Below, piece by piece: positions 1-5,985 of a stretch of 20,257 bases of DNA (the stretch's first letter is position 1; each line of letters starts with the position of its first letter). The translations under genes were made by a program, and so were the position numbers. Origin of the DNA: a virus; IMG/VR virus record IMGVR_UViG_3300042503_001890, positions 1-20,257 of that record. One strand, 5' to 3'. Under the pieces are notes generated by a model that was not told where the DNA came from, searched no databases, and saw only the letters and a list, made by a program, of their open reading frames with translations.

Positions 1-2
1 AA

Positions 3-359
3 TCCATCATCATTCCCGTCAATGTGGCGGAGCGGGCTGGGCAAGCGGACAAGTTCAAGAATCAAAGAGCCGAAATGTGGTGGAACGGTCGTGAAATGGT
101 CACCCCAGACAAGGATGGGCGTATCCCGATGCGAATCGAAGCGGACCGTCGAATTCTCACCCAGTTGTCAACGCCGTCGTATCACTCGGATTCTTCAGGT
201 CGAATCATCATCGAATCGAAGCAGGCGATGAAGAAGCGTGGTATGAGTTCTCCTGACCGTGCTGAAGCCATTTTGCTTGCCATTTACGAGCCGCCGTATG
301 GTGAGCCGAACCCGATTGTGTCGCCGATTGGATTGGACCAAGTCAATCCTTGGTCATGA
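3..359 (+). CDS. Terminase large subunit, C-terminal fragment
   Basis: This is the last 118 codons of a gene that begins before the window, read in frame from base 3. The motor packages phage DNA into the prohead, and its C-terminal part is an RNase H-like nuclease. The visible sequence begins SIIIPVNVAERAGQADKF and continues with FKNQRAEMWW. Near the end it has SSPDRAEAILLAIYEPP. The 'RAEMWW' and 'SPDRAEA' segments are typical of the C-terminal end of phage large terminases. The Walker motifs and most nuclease residues lie outside the window, so the assignment rests on this tail and on the portal gene downstream. The stop overlaps the start of a promoter. Unusually, the portal does not follow directly: about 6.6 kb intervene. 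Confidence 0.85.
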   Translation, partial: SIIIPVNVAERAGQADKFKNQRAEMWWNGREMVTPDKDGRIPMRIEADRRILTQLSTPSYHSDSSGRIIIESKQAMKKRGMSSPDRAEAILLAIYEPPYGEPNPIVSPIGLDQVNPWS

Positions 360-360
360 C

Positions 361-390
361 TTGACTTAGATAGTTCATCCGATGTAATCT
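361..390 (+). promoter_or_regulatory. Sigma-70-like promoter, TAATCT subtype
   Basis: TTGACT at 361-366 and TAATCT at 385-390 are separated by 18 bases. The preceding bases give the string TGACTTGAC, also found in the promoters at 5377 and 5986. The predicted start, about seven bases past the -10, falls at the base of a hairpin leading into the 57-residue gene at 435. Confidence 0.75.
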
Positions 391-395
391 TTTGG

Positions 396-417
396 TGGAG
401 GGGAAAGGGACCTTCCA
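396..417 (+). promoter_or_regulatory. 5' leader hairpin before the ribosome binding site
   Basis: TGGAGG (396-401) can pair with CCTTCCA (411-417), with one bulged base. It sits at the predicted 5' end of the transcript and is followed by GAAAGGGAAAA and then ATG at 435. The same layout recurs at 1008-1028 and 5412-5436. Confidence 0.5.
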
Positions 418-434
418 GAAAGGGAAAAGTCGTT

Positions 435-608
435 ATGAAACTTCTAATGACCGCTCCAGCCATTCACGCAAAGATGGTGGCACCAGAAATCATCGCCAAG
501 ATGATGGCTGCTCCAATCGTCGCCAAGATGGAGGCACCAGCCACAATGAGCATCTTGGACATCATCGAGGAGTTGGCAGCACTCCACGAGACAGAGTGGG
601 CAAAGTAA
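435..608 (+). CDS. Hypothetical 57-residue protein with internal 9-residue repeats
   Basis: I do not recognise this protein. It begins MKLLMTAPAIHAKMVAPEII and ends ELAALHETEWAK. Residues 12-38 are three tandem nine-residue units based on AKM-x-APxI, rich in Ala and Met and probably helical, followed by an acidic helical tail. The ATG at 435 is preceded by AGAAAGGGAAAA, the strongest ribosome binding site nearby. An overlapping frame is open from TTG 392, but its translation is low-complexity (Asp, Gly, His, Arg, Ser) and would start inside the leader hairpin, so this frame is preferred. The next gene starts two bases after the stop, suggesting coupling. Confidence 0.6.
   Translation: MKLLMTAPAIHAKMVAPEIIAKMMAAPIVAKMEAPATMSILDIIEELAALHETEWAK
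468..548 (+). repeat. Three tandem 27-bp repeats within the gene at 435
   Basis: The units are 468-494, 495-521 and 522-548. Each begins GC(A/C)AAGATG and keeps frame as nine codons. Units 1 and 3 share GGCACCAG at the same offset. Unit 3 is the most diverged at its end. Confidence 0.6.
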
Positions 609-610
609 TC

Positions 611-982
611 ATGCTCAAGGATTTTGACCCCAAGGTCATCACCGTCGATTGTGTCAAAAAGCACCGCCCAAACCATTTCGCCCCTGCCGTCGTCGCCCAC
701 CAGAAGCAAGTTGAGGTCCAGTGGGACTGGGTCATCGCAAGCATCAAAATCAAGGACCTCGACATTCTCGATTGGTGTGCGATGTTCGACCTTGACGCCG
801 CCGATTGGAAAAGGACCCTCGAATACCACGAGCCTTTCAAGACCAAGAAGGCAGCCTTAGCCTCGGTCGTCGAGCATTTCACCCAGTGGATTGCTTTCAC
901 CGACCCCGAGGATTACTGGTTCCGCCAGTACACCGAGGACGAAGAGGCGATGTGCCAAAAGATTCTGGCTTCATTGCAATAA
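611..982 (+). CDS. Hypothetical protein, 123 residues
   Basis: I recognise no family. The protein begins MLKDFDPKVITVDCVKKHRP and is rich in Trp and acidic residues (WDWVIASIKIKDLDILDWC, FTDPEDYWFRQYTEDEEA). No signal peptide or membrane segment is visible, so a soluble protein is expected. The ATG at 611 lies two bases after the preceding stop and lacks a clear ribosome binding site, so translation is probably coupled to the gene at 435. A longer reading from TTG 392 is open but less plausible. Confidence 0.65.
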   Translation: MLKDFDPKVITVDCVKKHRPNHFAPAVVAHQKQVEVQWDWVIASIKIKDLDILDWCAMFDLDAADWKRTLEYHEPFKTKKAALASVVEHFTQWIAFTDPEDYWFRQYTEDEEAMCQKILASLQ

Positions 983-1002
983 GAAACCACAGCAGGTAAG
1001 AT
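974..1002 (+). promoter_or_regulatory. Sigma-70-like promoter, CACAGC-GG subtype
   Basis: TTGCAA at 974-979 and TAAGAT at 997-1002 are separated by 17 bases. The bases before the -10 read CCACAGCAGG, close to the CTACAGCGG found before the -10 at 2961 and 4409. The -35 overlaps the last codons of the preceding gene. Confidence 0.65.
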
Positions 1003-1007
1003 TTAGG

Positions 1008-1028
1008 TGGAGGGAAGAAAAGCCTCCA
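1008..1028 (+). promoter_or_regulatory. 5' leader hairpin before the ribosome binding site
   Basis: TGGAGG (1008-1013) pairs perfectly with CCTCCA (1023-1028) across a nine-base loop. It starts about six bases past the -10, so it would be the very 5' end of the transcript. GAAAGGGAAAGAAA and ATG 1043 follow. Confidence 0.6.
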
Positions 1029-1042
1029 GAAAGGGAAAGAAA

Positions 1043-1207
1043 ATGAACACCAAGTATCTGGTGAACATCTGGGACAAACCCCCAGATGGATTGCCAGATT
1101 GTACAACGACATTTGACAACCTCGCCGACGCAAAGGCTTACGCAAAGGCAGTCACCGCTTACGGTCTCGTAGTGGCGACAATCACAACAGTCACAACAGC
1201 CAACTAA
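1043..1207 (+). CDS. Hypothetical protein, 54 residues
   Basis: This small protein begins MNTKYLVNIWDKPPDGLPDC and contains FDNLADAKAYAKAVTAYGL. The pattern of a beta strand, a helix beginning 'ADAKAYA' and a Thr/Val-rich final strand suggests a compact alpha/beta fold. I do not recognise a family. ATG 1043 is chosen over an in-frame GTG at 1007 because that GTG lies inside the leader hairpin, and AGAAAGGGAAAG sits just before 1043. Confidence 0.7.
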   Translation: MNTKYLVNIWDKPPDGLPDCTTTFDNLADAKAYAKAVTAYGLVVATITTVTTAN

Positions 1208-1226
1208 AACCAAGAAAGAGAAACCA

Positions 1227-1553
1227 ATGACCATTTTCAAATCGCCAACTGAAGCGGCACTCGCCGCCAAGGTTGCACTGTTTGCGTTCAACAGACTCGC
1301 TCCGCTGTCGCAAAGCCCACACGAAGTGGAACTTGCCATCAAAGAGCACACCAGCCTTGCCGCTCTAGCCAAGGGCGCTGTAGCCGCAAATCTGCAGATG
1401 TGCCTTGACGATTTCAAGGTTCACTTCCCAGCAGCAATCGCTGACCTTGAGGACGAACCAGCAGCAGCCCTGACTTTCTTCGAAATCATCGGTTTCGTCG
1501 ATGAGGTCAAGGACCACCTCGACGGTCATCTTCGCCTCGCCCTTTCCTACTAA
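1227..1553 (+). CDS. Hypothetical helical protein, 108 residues
   Basis: I recognise no family. The protein begins MTIFKSPTEAALAAKVALFA and is Ala- and Leu-rich throughout, with predicted amphipathic helices and no transmembrane run. Its single Cys lies in the segment LQMCLDDFKVHFP. The start has AAGAAAGAGAAACCA upstream, a weaker form of the block's usual ribosome binding site. It follows the preceding gene by 19 bases with no visible promoter, so it is probably cotranscribed from the promoter at 974. Confidence 0.7.
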   Translation: MTIFKSPTEAALAAKVALFAFNRLAPLSQSPHEVELAIKEHTSLAALAKGAVAANLQMCLDDFKVHFPAAIADLEDEPAAALTFFEIIGFVDEVKDHLDGHLRLALSY

Positions 1554-1563
1554 CGGAGGTCCA

Positions 1564-1716
1564 ATGGACAAAGCAACCAAGCCATGTGAGCAGCAATGCG
1601 GAGCAGAAGCCACCGTCTACGCAGGCGGACCGAAAGCAGGCGACTGGGCAGGTCACTACTGCCAGCAGTGCGCCGATGCGATGCACTTCATCGTGTTCAA
1701 CAAACTCTCAAACTAA
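1564..1716 (+). CDS. Small putative zinc-binding protein, 50 residues
   Basis: The protein begins MDKATKPCEQQCGAEATVYA and contains HYCQQCADAMHF. The spacing Cys8-x3-Cys12...Cys-x2-Cys with a following His suggests a small zinc ribbon or treble-clef finger; this is inferred from cysteine spacing only. ATG 1564 has GGAGG upstream (ACGGAGGTCCAATG). The frame is open further upstream, but that part overlaps the preceding gene in another frame. Confidence 0.65.
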   Translation: MDKATKPCEQQCGAEATVYAGGPKAGDWAGHYCQQCADAMHFIVFNKLSN

Positions 1717-1730
1717 GAAAGGCGGATGCA

Positions 1731-1997
1731 ATGAGCGTCAACATTGAAGCAATCAGCAAATCCATCGCAAAGGGGGTCAAGAGCCACGGCTTCTTCGATG
1801 ACATGAGTTCATCGTCGGAACCGAACTACATCGACCGAGGACAAATGGCTCTCAGCATCCTTTTCGAAGTCATCGGGGAGGGAAACCTCGACCAGTTCAC
1901 AGCCGAACAAGGACGCAACTTCCTCAAAGACTGCGGCTTCGGCGACGAAGTAGCCATGCGAATCATCAACAGCGATGACCCGCTACGCATCTACTAA
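1731..1997 (+). CDS. Hypothetical protein, 88 residues
   Basis: The protein begins MSVNIEAISKSIAKGVKSHG and continues through SEPNYIDRGQMALSILFEVI to a C-terminal FLKDCGFGDEVAMRIINSDD. It looks soluble and mostly helical. I do not recognise it. The ribosome binding site is AAGAAAGGCGG upstream of ATG 1731. It sits 14 bases after the zinc-finger gene and is probably in the same transcript. Confidence 0.7.
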   Translation: MSVNIEAISKSIAKGVKSHGFFDDMSSSSEPNYIDRGQMALSILFEVIGEGNLDQFTAEQGRNFLKDCGFGDEVAMRIINSDDPLRIY

Positions 1998-2048
1998 AAC
2001 TTTGACACACCCGTCAGAGACAATCTCAAGAAAAGAAAGGCAGGAGCC

Positions 2049-2291
2049 ATGAGCACCTCAATCAACATCCACCCGAGGCGAAGCGACAAACATGTCGACA
2101 ACGGACATTTCCATGTTTTGGTCAGGGTCCATTCAAGACTCGGCAACCCGTGGTACTCGGTAGACATCAAAATGGCAGAAAAGGACGGTTCTGGCTCTGA
2201 CCATTCCGTGACTTTCTTCCCGCAGTGCTCAGAACAAGAAATCCGTGAAATGTTCCCACTGGCTGTGTGGGAGACAGGGAGCAACTCATGA
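2049..2291 (+). CDS. Hypothetical protein, 80 residues
   Basis: The protein begins MSTSINIHPRRSDKHVDNGH and has alternating hydrophobic strands (FHVLVRVHSRLGNPWYSVDI, SVTFFPQCSEQEIREMF). This suggests a small beta-rich fold with a C-terminal helix. No family is recognised. A clear ribosome binding site (AAGAAAGGCAGGAG) precedes ATG 2049. Its stop overlaps the next gene's ATG in an ATGA arrangement. Confidence 0.7.
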   Translation: MSTSINIHPRRSDKHVDNGHFHVLVRVHSRLGNPWYSVDIKMAEKDGSGSDHSVTFFPQCSEQEIREMFPLAVWETGSNS

Positions 2292-2599
2292 CCGTCGTTG
2301 ACCTAAGGGGCACCATCACCCGAGAACTCGTCATACAGAGCCTTCTAGGGGCGTATGCAAGGGTTTTGGTTGATGCCAAACAGTTAGATGCCAAAGTTGT
2401 CGAATTCTGCACCTCAGGCAAGTTGCCGACCATCGAGATTGGCAATTACCGTCACGAAATGACGATTGCAGCGTTGGACTGTGATTGCGGCAAAGGTTTC
2501 CTCTGTCCGCTTGTCAAGACCACGAAACTGAAAGAATCAACAGATGGACGACTTCACTTGGCGCAAGAAGGTAGTCCAGACCGTCCCGCTTTACATTGA
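2288..2599 (+). CDS. Hypothetical protein, 103 residues
   Basis: The protein begins MTVVDLRGTITRELVIQSLL and has a central CDCGKGFLC segment (three Cys), possibly metal-binding but without a full ligand set. The start is the ATGA overlap at 2288-2291, so translation is likely coupled. The last 56 bases overlap the next gene, which is long for this compact block. Its C-terminal tail (TDGRLHLAQEGSPDRPALH) lies in that overlap and may be under little selection. Confidence 0.6.
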   Translation: MTVVDLRGTITRELVIQSLLGAYARVLVDAKQLDAKVVEFCTSGKLPTIEIGNYRHEMTIAALDCDCGKGFLCPLVKTTKLKESTDGRLHLAQEGSPDRPALH

Positions 2600-2936
2600 A
2601 GAACTGGGGCGTGAAGAACCCGTCGAATGGATTCAAGAGCAGGCGGGCTGTGACCTCGGATTGATGCAAATCGAGTACACCCGATGCGATGCACTTGACA
2701 GGGCTTTCTGCTCTGGCTCGGTCGTCGCCTCTTTGTGGGAAATCATGGTCGATGAAGATTCGGGCGACTGTTTCTACGAATTCCTCAAAGGCAACAATTC
2801 GTTCCTGCACATCGGTCTCGCCAAAAGATGGGCTGCAGCGCAGTCGGAACTTTGGTCCGTCATCGATGCGAACAGCGAACTCGGCGCTGATGGCTGGTTC
2901 TTCGAAGATGAAGGCGAAACGGGCGAATTCAATTGA
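2544..2936 (+). CDS. Hypothetical acidic protein, 130 residues
   Basis: No family is recognised. The protein begins MDDFTWRKKVVQTVPLYIEE and ends in a very acidic tail (FEDEGETGEF). Trp is frequent, and three Cys occur without a zinc-finger spacing. The first ATG at 2544 overlaps the preceding gene by 56 bases and has only a weak GAAAG upstream. A later start, for example ATG 2664, is possible but would discard a plausible folded N-terminus. Confidence 0.65.
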   Translation: MDDFTWRKKVVQTVPLYIEELGREEPVEWIQEQAGCDLGLMQIEYTRCDALDRAFCSGSVVASLWEIMVDEDSGDCFYEFLKGNNSFLHIGLAKRWAAAQSELWSVIDANSELGADGWFFEDEGETGEFN

Positions 2937-2937
2937 A

Positions 2938-2966
2938 TTGACAAAAGCACCTACAGCGGGTAAATT
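2938..2966 (+). promoter_or_regulatory. Sigma-70-like promoter, CTACAGCGG subtype
   Basis: TTGACA (2938-2943) and TAAATT (2961-2966) are separated by 17 bases. CTACAGCGG lies directly before the -10, as at 4400-4408. It begins two bases after the preceding stop and drives the gene at 2989. Confidence 0.8.
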
Positions 2967-2973
2967 GTAGGTG
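2948..2973 (+). promoter_or_regulatory. Perfect 8-bp inverted repeat across the -10, possible operator
   Basis: CACCTACA (2948-2955) and TGTAGGTG (2966-2973) are exact inverse complements around a ten-base centre holding most of the -10. The placement fits an operator for a dimeric repressor, or a hairpin at the start of transcription. It is only partly kept in the sister promoter at 4386. Confidence 0.45.
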
Positions 2974-2988
2974 GAGGGAAAGGGGAAA

Positions 2989-3159
2989 ATGAGAAAGATT
3001 CCAACAGCGAAGAACATCAAGTTCCGCTGCTACGCCGTCAAGCGAGGTCACGCTGCCAAAAGAATGGCGGACCTCGGTCTCGGTGACTTGGACATCGCAA
3101 TCGCCAAGGCAAAGGTCGCCAAGACCATTCCTTACTGGGCAGCATTGAACGCCAAATGA
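2989..3159 (+). CDS. Small basic hypothetical protein, 56 residues
   Basis: The protein begins MRKIPTAKNIKFRCYAVKRG and is rich in Lys and Arg throughout, with a helical stretch LDIAIAKAKVAKTIPYWAAL. The charge suggests nucleic-acid or acidic-protein contact, but no motif proves it. ATG 2989 follows GGAGGGAAAGGGG, a strong ribosome binding site. The in-frame GTG 2971 lies within that site and is rejected. The stop overlaps the next start (ATGA). Confidence 0.7.
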   Translation: MRKIPTAKNIKFRCYAVKRGHAAKRMADLGLGDLDIAIAKAKVAKTIPYWAALNAK

Positions 3160-3371
3160 TTACCGACAACGAACTAATCATCGCCACTCACCCATTGACT
3201 AGCGGAGCGGTCACTGTTTCGGTCGTTTACAAGAACGCTCGCCACATCATCTTCAAAGGCGCTTCGGTCAAAGTGTGCCGCAAAATGGCTCACGAATACG
3301 GCGTCAGATTTCTCGGCGGAGCAAAGGTCGCTCTGGTCGAAACACTCGAAACAAAGGAAGGGAGCCTCTAA
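3156..3371 (+). CDS. Hypothetical protein, 71 residues
   Basis: The protein begins MITDNELIIATHPLTSGAVT and reads as strand-strand-helix-strand (VSVVYKNARHIIFKGASVKV, KMAHEYGVRF, AKVALVETLE). This suggests a small alpha/beta fold. I recognise no family. The start is an ATGA overlap with the upstream gene and the stop overlaps the downstream start by one base (TAATG), so three genes in a row are translationally linked. Confidence 0.7.
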   Translation: MITDNELIIATHPLTSGAVTVSVVYKNARHIIFKGASVKVCRKMAHEYGVRFLGGAKVALVETLETKEGSL

Positions 3372-3781
3372 TGGCAACACTCACTAAATCCGACTACTAC
3401 CTAGTCTGGAAAAAGGCGCTGGCGGCTGGAGAAGAGGCGGCAAGAAATACCGTGCCGACACCAATGATGGTGGTCGATGCGAATCTTGACGGCTCACCAA
3501 GAGCGGGCGGAAAACAGTGGGCGGTCCCGAGCGGCGTCTGCGGCTTCGGTCTCATCAGAATCAAGCCTGCCAACGGCGGATTCGCCAAGTGGCTCAAGGC
3601 TGAGGGTCACGCCAGAATCGACTCCTACTACGGCGGTCTCGTGGCTCACGCTCACCCACAATGCACCCGTGGCACACCCGCCTGCCAGAGTATGGAAATC
3701 AACGCTGCTTACGCCAGAGCGGTCGCTGAGACACTTCGCAAGTACGGCATCCCAGCGGGTTCTGAAGCCCGCATGGACTAA
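3371..3781 (+). CDS. Conserved-type hypothetical phage protein, 136 residues
   Basis: The protein begins MATLTKSDYYLVWKKALAAG and has a central WAVPSGVCGFGLIRIKPANG followed by FAKWLKAEGHARIDSYYGGL. From memory this resembles small uncharacterised proteins widespread in tailed phages, but I cannot verify it here. Conserved-looking Gly, Tyr, His and Cys residues (AHAHPQCTRGTPAC) could bind a ligand or metal. The ATG at 3371 has AAGGAAGGGAG upstream. An upstream in-frame extension overlaps the previous gene and is basic low complexity, so it is rejected. Confidence 0.7.
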   Translation: MATLTKSDYYLVWKKALAAGEEAARNTVPTPMMVVDANLDGSPRAGGKQWAVPSGVCGFGLIRIKPANGGFAKWLKAEGHARIDSYYGGLVAHAHPQCTRGTPACQSMEINAAYARAVAETLRKYGIPAGSEARMD

Positions 3782-3812
3782 CAACAAAATCTTCAACAGA
3801 AAGGGAAAACCA

Positions 3813-4007
3813 ATGAAGAAAATAGATTCAATCGTTTTCGCTCAGGCGCTCGATAACCCCGTTGGGGGTCATTGGATGGTTGAGCAATCAATTCACATTC
3901 CGTGCTTGGTGCTCGGAATCATCGGAACGCCAGACGGCGCTTGGGTCGACATCGATGTCCAAGGCGAACGCCATCTCGTTCAAGCCCACACCGTTTATGT
4001 GTCCTAA
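3813..4007 (+). CDS. Hypothetical protein, 64 residues
   Basis: The protein begins MKKIDSIVFAQALDNPVGGH and is predicted to be beta-rich (HIPCLVLGIIG, AWVDIDVQGERHLVQAHTVY). No family is recognised. The ribosome binding site CAGAAAGGGAAAA matches that of the promoter-proximal genes, although no promoter or hairpin precedes this one. Confidence 0.7.
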   Translation: MKKIDSIVFAQALDNPVGGHWMVEQSIHIPCLVLGIIGTPDGAWVDIDVQGERHLVQAHTVYVS

Positions 4008-4017
4008 GGAGGAACCA

Positions 4018-4389
4018 ATGACAAAGATGAACCACTTGCACACCAGCCTCACGGAGCCGCTCTCTGTGTACCGCCAATGCGATGTACAGACCCTTGTGGG
4101 GCAAATACCCGACAGAGTCTTTGAACTCGTCTCAGGCTCTCTCTACAAGCGTGTCGTCTCGGTAAACGCCGAAGGCGAATACACCCCAGTGGGCGTTTTG
4201 TTGCCAATCGACGAAAAGAACGCCGTCCGAGTCTTGTACACCTACTTCGACTTGTACGAGGTCCAGCGGATTGTGATTGACGGCGATGCGATGACAATCG
4301 AGGAGGCTTGGGATGGCATTTTTGCTGACCAGTTGGGCTTCATGATTTCTTCGGCGGCTTCGGCAGTTGCTCACCAGAAATTGGCTTGA
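4018..4389 (+). CDS. Hypothetical protein, 123 residues
   Basis: The protein begins MTKMNHLHTSLTEPLSVYRQ. The middle (KRVVSVNAEGEYTPVGVLLP) looks like paired strands, and the C-terminus is Ala-rich and helical. No family is recognised. A strong AAGGAGG ribosome binding site precedes ATG 4018, ten bases after the preceding stop. A second ATG at 4027 is possible. The stop overlaps the -35 of the next promoter. Confidence 0.7.
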   Translation: MTKMNHLHTSLTEPLSVYRQCDVQTLVGQIPDRVFELVSGSLYKRVVSVNAEGEYTPVGVLLPIDEKNAVRVLYTYFDLYEVQRIVIDGDAMTIEEAWDGIFADQLGFMISSAASAVAHQKLA

Positions 4390-4414
4390 CAGACACTGCT
4401 ACAGCGGATAAATT
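4386..4414 (+). promoter_or_regulatory. Sigma-70-like promoter, CTACAGCGG subtype
   Basis: TTGACA (4386-4391) and TAAATT (4409-4414) are separated by 17 bases, with CTACAGCGG directly before the -10. It drives the 308-codon gene at 4438, which has AGAAAGGGACC as its ribosome binding site. Confidence 0.8.
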
Positions 4415-4437
4415 GTGAGTGGGAAGAAAGGGACCCA

Positions 4438-5364
4438 ATGACAACAAAGGCAAAACAAACCGACAAGAGAATTTACGACATTCTCTGGGAAATCGAACCA
4501 CTCAAGTTCAAATTGGAAAAACTGGTCGATGAAACCCGCAGAGCAGGCGGTCAACGCTACGACTGGCAGAACAAAAGTTGGTCAGGTCCATGGAGCGAAC
4601 TCCTAATCAGCACTGACCCTTGGGTCGTCCAGCGCCTCGAAGAAATCAAGTCGGTGAACCACCAACTGAGCCTTCTCAAGACCGAGTACATCTACCTTGA
4701 GAAAATCTGGCAACACGAGAAGTGGAGCCGCTTCTACCTCGTGGTCGGTACTGGTCAGGGTCACATCCACAAGGACATGAACTGCCACTCTTGCTACCCC
4801 ACCACTGAGTACGCATGGCTCCCAGAGTTGAGCGGTGACAGCGAAGCCGAGGCAGTAGCCGCCGAGGGCGAAATCCTCTGCACCTTCTGCTTCCCAACCG
4901 CTCCAGTCGCTTGGTGCGAAGGCGTCGGACGCCGCACACAGGAAGCCAAGGATGCCGCCGCCGCAGTCAAAGCAGAGCGTCAGGCAGCCAAGGCAGCCAA
5001 GAGCCTCAGCCTCGACGGTGACGAAGTGGTCATTCGATGCGACCGCAACAACCGAGAGGTTCACTCTTGGTCGAAAGCCTTCAAGACAATGCGGGCTGCG
5101 GAACTCTGGGTGACAGAGGCGCTGGCATGGAAAACCCTCAAGGCGCTCTACCCAACGGAGACTTACATCGGCTTCGGTCCTGACGCTTACGACGATGCGA
5201 ACCTCGAATCGGTCCTCGAAATGATGGCTCAGAAGAAGGGCATCGAGGTCGCCGAGATTCTCGCCGCCAACGCCAAGAAGGTCGAGAAGAAGGTCAACGA
5301 AGAGCGCAAGTGGGTTGACGAGATGCTGACTCGAAAAGCCTTGCACCAACAAACTCAGAGTTAG
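4438..5364 (+). CDS. Putative zinc-binding phage protein, 308 residues
   Basis: This is the largest gene of the block. A helical N-terminal part (about residues 10-95) is followed by a Cys/His cluster: HIHKDMNCHSC at 109-119 and CTFC at 148-151. Between them lies the segment LPELSGDSEAEAVAAEGEIL, and after them FPTAPVAWC. This Cys/His arrangement with 'LSG', 'EAEAV' and 'CFP-APV' is one I associate with hypothetical proteins of actinobacterial phages; that is memory, not a search. Zinc binding is inferred from C116, C119, C148, C151 and the nearby His. The C-terminal half is helical and charged, with an Ala/Lys-rich coiled-coil-like stretch (about 167-190). It has its own promoter. A long antisense frame (4603-5394) is a codon-bias shadow. 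Confidence 0.75.
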   Translation: MTTKAKQTDKRIYDILWEIEPLKFKLEKLVDETRRAGGQRYDWQNKSWSGPWSELLISTDPWVVQRLEEIKSVNHQLSLLKTEYIYLEKIWQHEKWSRFYLVVGTGQGHIHKDMNCHSCYPTTEYAWLPELSGDSEAEAVAAEGEILCTFCFPTAPVAWCEGVGRRTQEAKDAAAAVKAERQAAKAAKSLSLDGDEVVIRCDRNNREVHSWSKAFKTMRAAELWVTEALAWKTLKALYPTETYIGFGPDAYDDANLESVLEMMAQKKGIEVAEILAANAKKVEKKVNEERKWVDEMLTRKALHQQTQS

Positions 5365-5376
5365 GTGCCGATTGAC

Positions 5377-5406
5377 TTGACACGGGTATTTCACATGAGG
5401 TAATCT
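5377..5406 (+). promoter_or_regulatory. Sigma-70-like promoter, TAATCT subtype
   Basis: TTGACA (5377-5382) and TAATCT (5401-5406) are separated by 18 bases. An overlapping TTGACT begins five bases earlier, giving TTGACTTGAC as at 5981. The predicted transcript starts at the hairpin at 5412. Confidence 0.8.
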
Positions 5407-5411
5407 TTTTA

Positions 5412-5436
5412 TGGAGGGGGAAGGAAGCCTCCTCCA
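5412..5436 (+). promoter_or_regulatory. 5' leader hairpin before the ribosome binding site
   Basis: TGGAGG (5412-5417) pairs with CCTCCA (5431-5436). Slipped pairings are possible because the right arm reads CCTCCTCCA. GAAAGGGAAAGG follows, then ATG 5454. Confidence 0.55.
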
Positions 5437-5453
5437 GAAAGGGAAAGGTCAAG

Positions 5454-5636
5454 ATGCTCAAGAAAGAGCGCCTCGCACAGGCGGTTGAGATTGGTCCTTT
5501 TGCCAGAGCAACCGTTGAGCAAATCGCTCACGCTGCTCAGGCATTGGCGACAGAGCCAACTGAGGAGCATGCGGAGAAATTGATTGCTCTGATGAAAACA
5601 CTGGAGCACACAGCGGTCGGTCTCCGCTGGGTCTAA
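5454..5636 (+). CDS. Hypothetical helical protein, 60 residues
   Basis: The protein begins MLKKERLAQAVEIGPFARAT and is almost entirely predicted helix, Ala-, Leu- and Glu-rich (AHAAQALATEPTEEHAEKLI). No family or membrane segment is seen. The start is set by AGAAAGGGAAAGG upstream of ATG 5454, in the hairpin leader arrangement. Confidence 0.7.
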   Translation: MLKKERLAQAVEIGPFARATVEQIAHAAQALATEPTEEHAEKLIALMKTLEHTAVGLRWV

Positions 5637-5649
5637 CTGAAAGGTAAAA

Positions 5650-5775
5650 ATGTTCGCCCTCTTCATCGTTAAAGCCGTGATTCTCAAAAAGTATTTCGGC
5701 TGCGACACTCCAGCACTAGTGGATGGCGGATTTATCAAAGCAGTGCTGCTCTACCCAGTCGCCCGATTCCTGTAA
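5650..5775 (+). CDS. Very small hydrophobic protein, 41 residues
   Basis: The frame begins MFALFIVKAVILKKYFGCDT and ends FIKAVLLYPVARFL. Two hydrophobic stretches flank a short polar loop, so a small membrane-associated peptide is possible. It fills the gap between its neighbours, has GAAAGG nine bases before ATG 5650, and its stop runs into the AAGGAGG ribosome binding site of the next gene. These points support it despite its size. Confidence 0.5.
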   Translation: MFALFIVKAVILKKYFGCDTPALVDGGFIKAVLLYPVARFL

Positions 5776-5786
5776 GGAGGAACCTC

Positions 5787-5984
5787 ATGAAAAAAGAAAT
5801 GTATCTCGCTCGATGCGACTCTCATTACGGCGAGCGCAAAACGCTCATCGTCAAAACGCACTATTCCGAGTGGTGCCACGAATCGATGACAGTGTGCTGG
5901 AAGTGCCACTATCTCGCCCCTGTGAAGCAGCGCCTGTTCGGTCTGTGGTTCAAGTTGACCGTCAAGGATGTCGAGCCTTTTTGA
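5787..5984 (+). CDS. Small Cys/His-rich, possibly zinc-binding protein, 65 residues
   Basis: The protein begins MKKEMYLARCDSHYGERKTL and contains WCHESMTVCWKCHYLAP. Cys10, His13, Cys37 and Cys40 could form a zinc ribbon; Cys30 and His31 add alternatives. Function is unknown. A textbook TAAGGAGG precedes ATG 5787 and includes the stop of the upstream micro-gene. Confidence 0.7.
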   Translation: MKKEMYLARCDSHYGERKTLIVKTHYSEWCHESMTVCWKCHYLAPVKQRLFGLWFKLTVKDVEPF

Positions 5985-5985
5985 C

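Noticed and set aside
464-829. Antisense frame of 121 codons
   Set aside because: It opposes well-supported small genes, has no promoter or ribosome binding site, and mirrors the codon bias of the + strand.
392-982. A single 196-codon gene starting at TTG 392
   Set aside because: The start lies in the leader hairpin, the first 70 residues are low complexity, and another frame (435-608) with a good ribosome binding site explains the region. The C-terminal part from ATG 611 is kept.
1007-1042. GTG starts at 1007 and 2971
   Set aside because: Both fall inside the leader or ribosome binding site (GGTGGAGGG). The ATGs at 1043 and 2989 are correctly spaced after it.
2002-2026. TTGACA plus CAATCT before the gene at 2049
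   Set aside because: The two boxes are only 13 bases apart, too close for a sigma-70 promoter, and the conserved spacer bases of the other six promoters are absent.
4603-5394. Antisense frame of 263 codons
   Set aside because: It lies opposite the zinc-protein gene at 4438, which has a promoter, a ribosome binding site and a recognisable Cys/His pattern. The antisense product is Leu/Val/Cys-rich without motifs.
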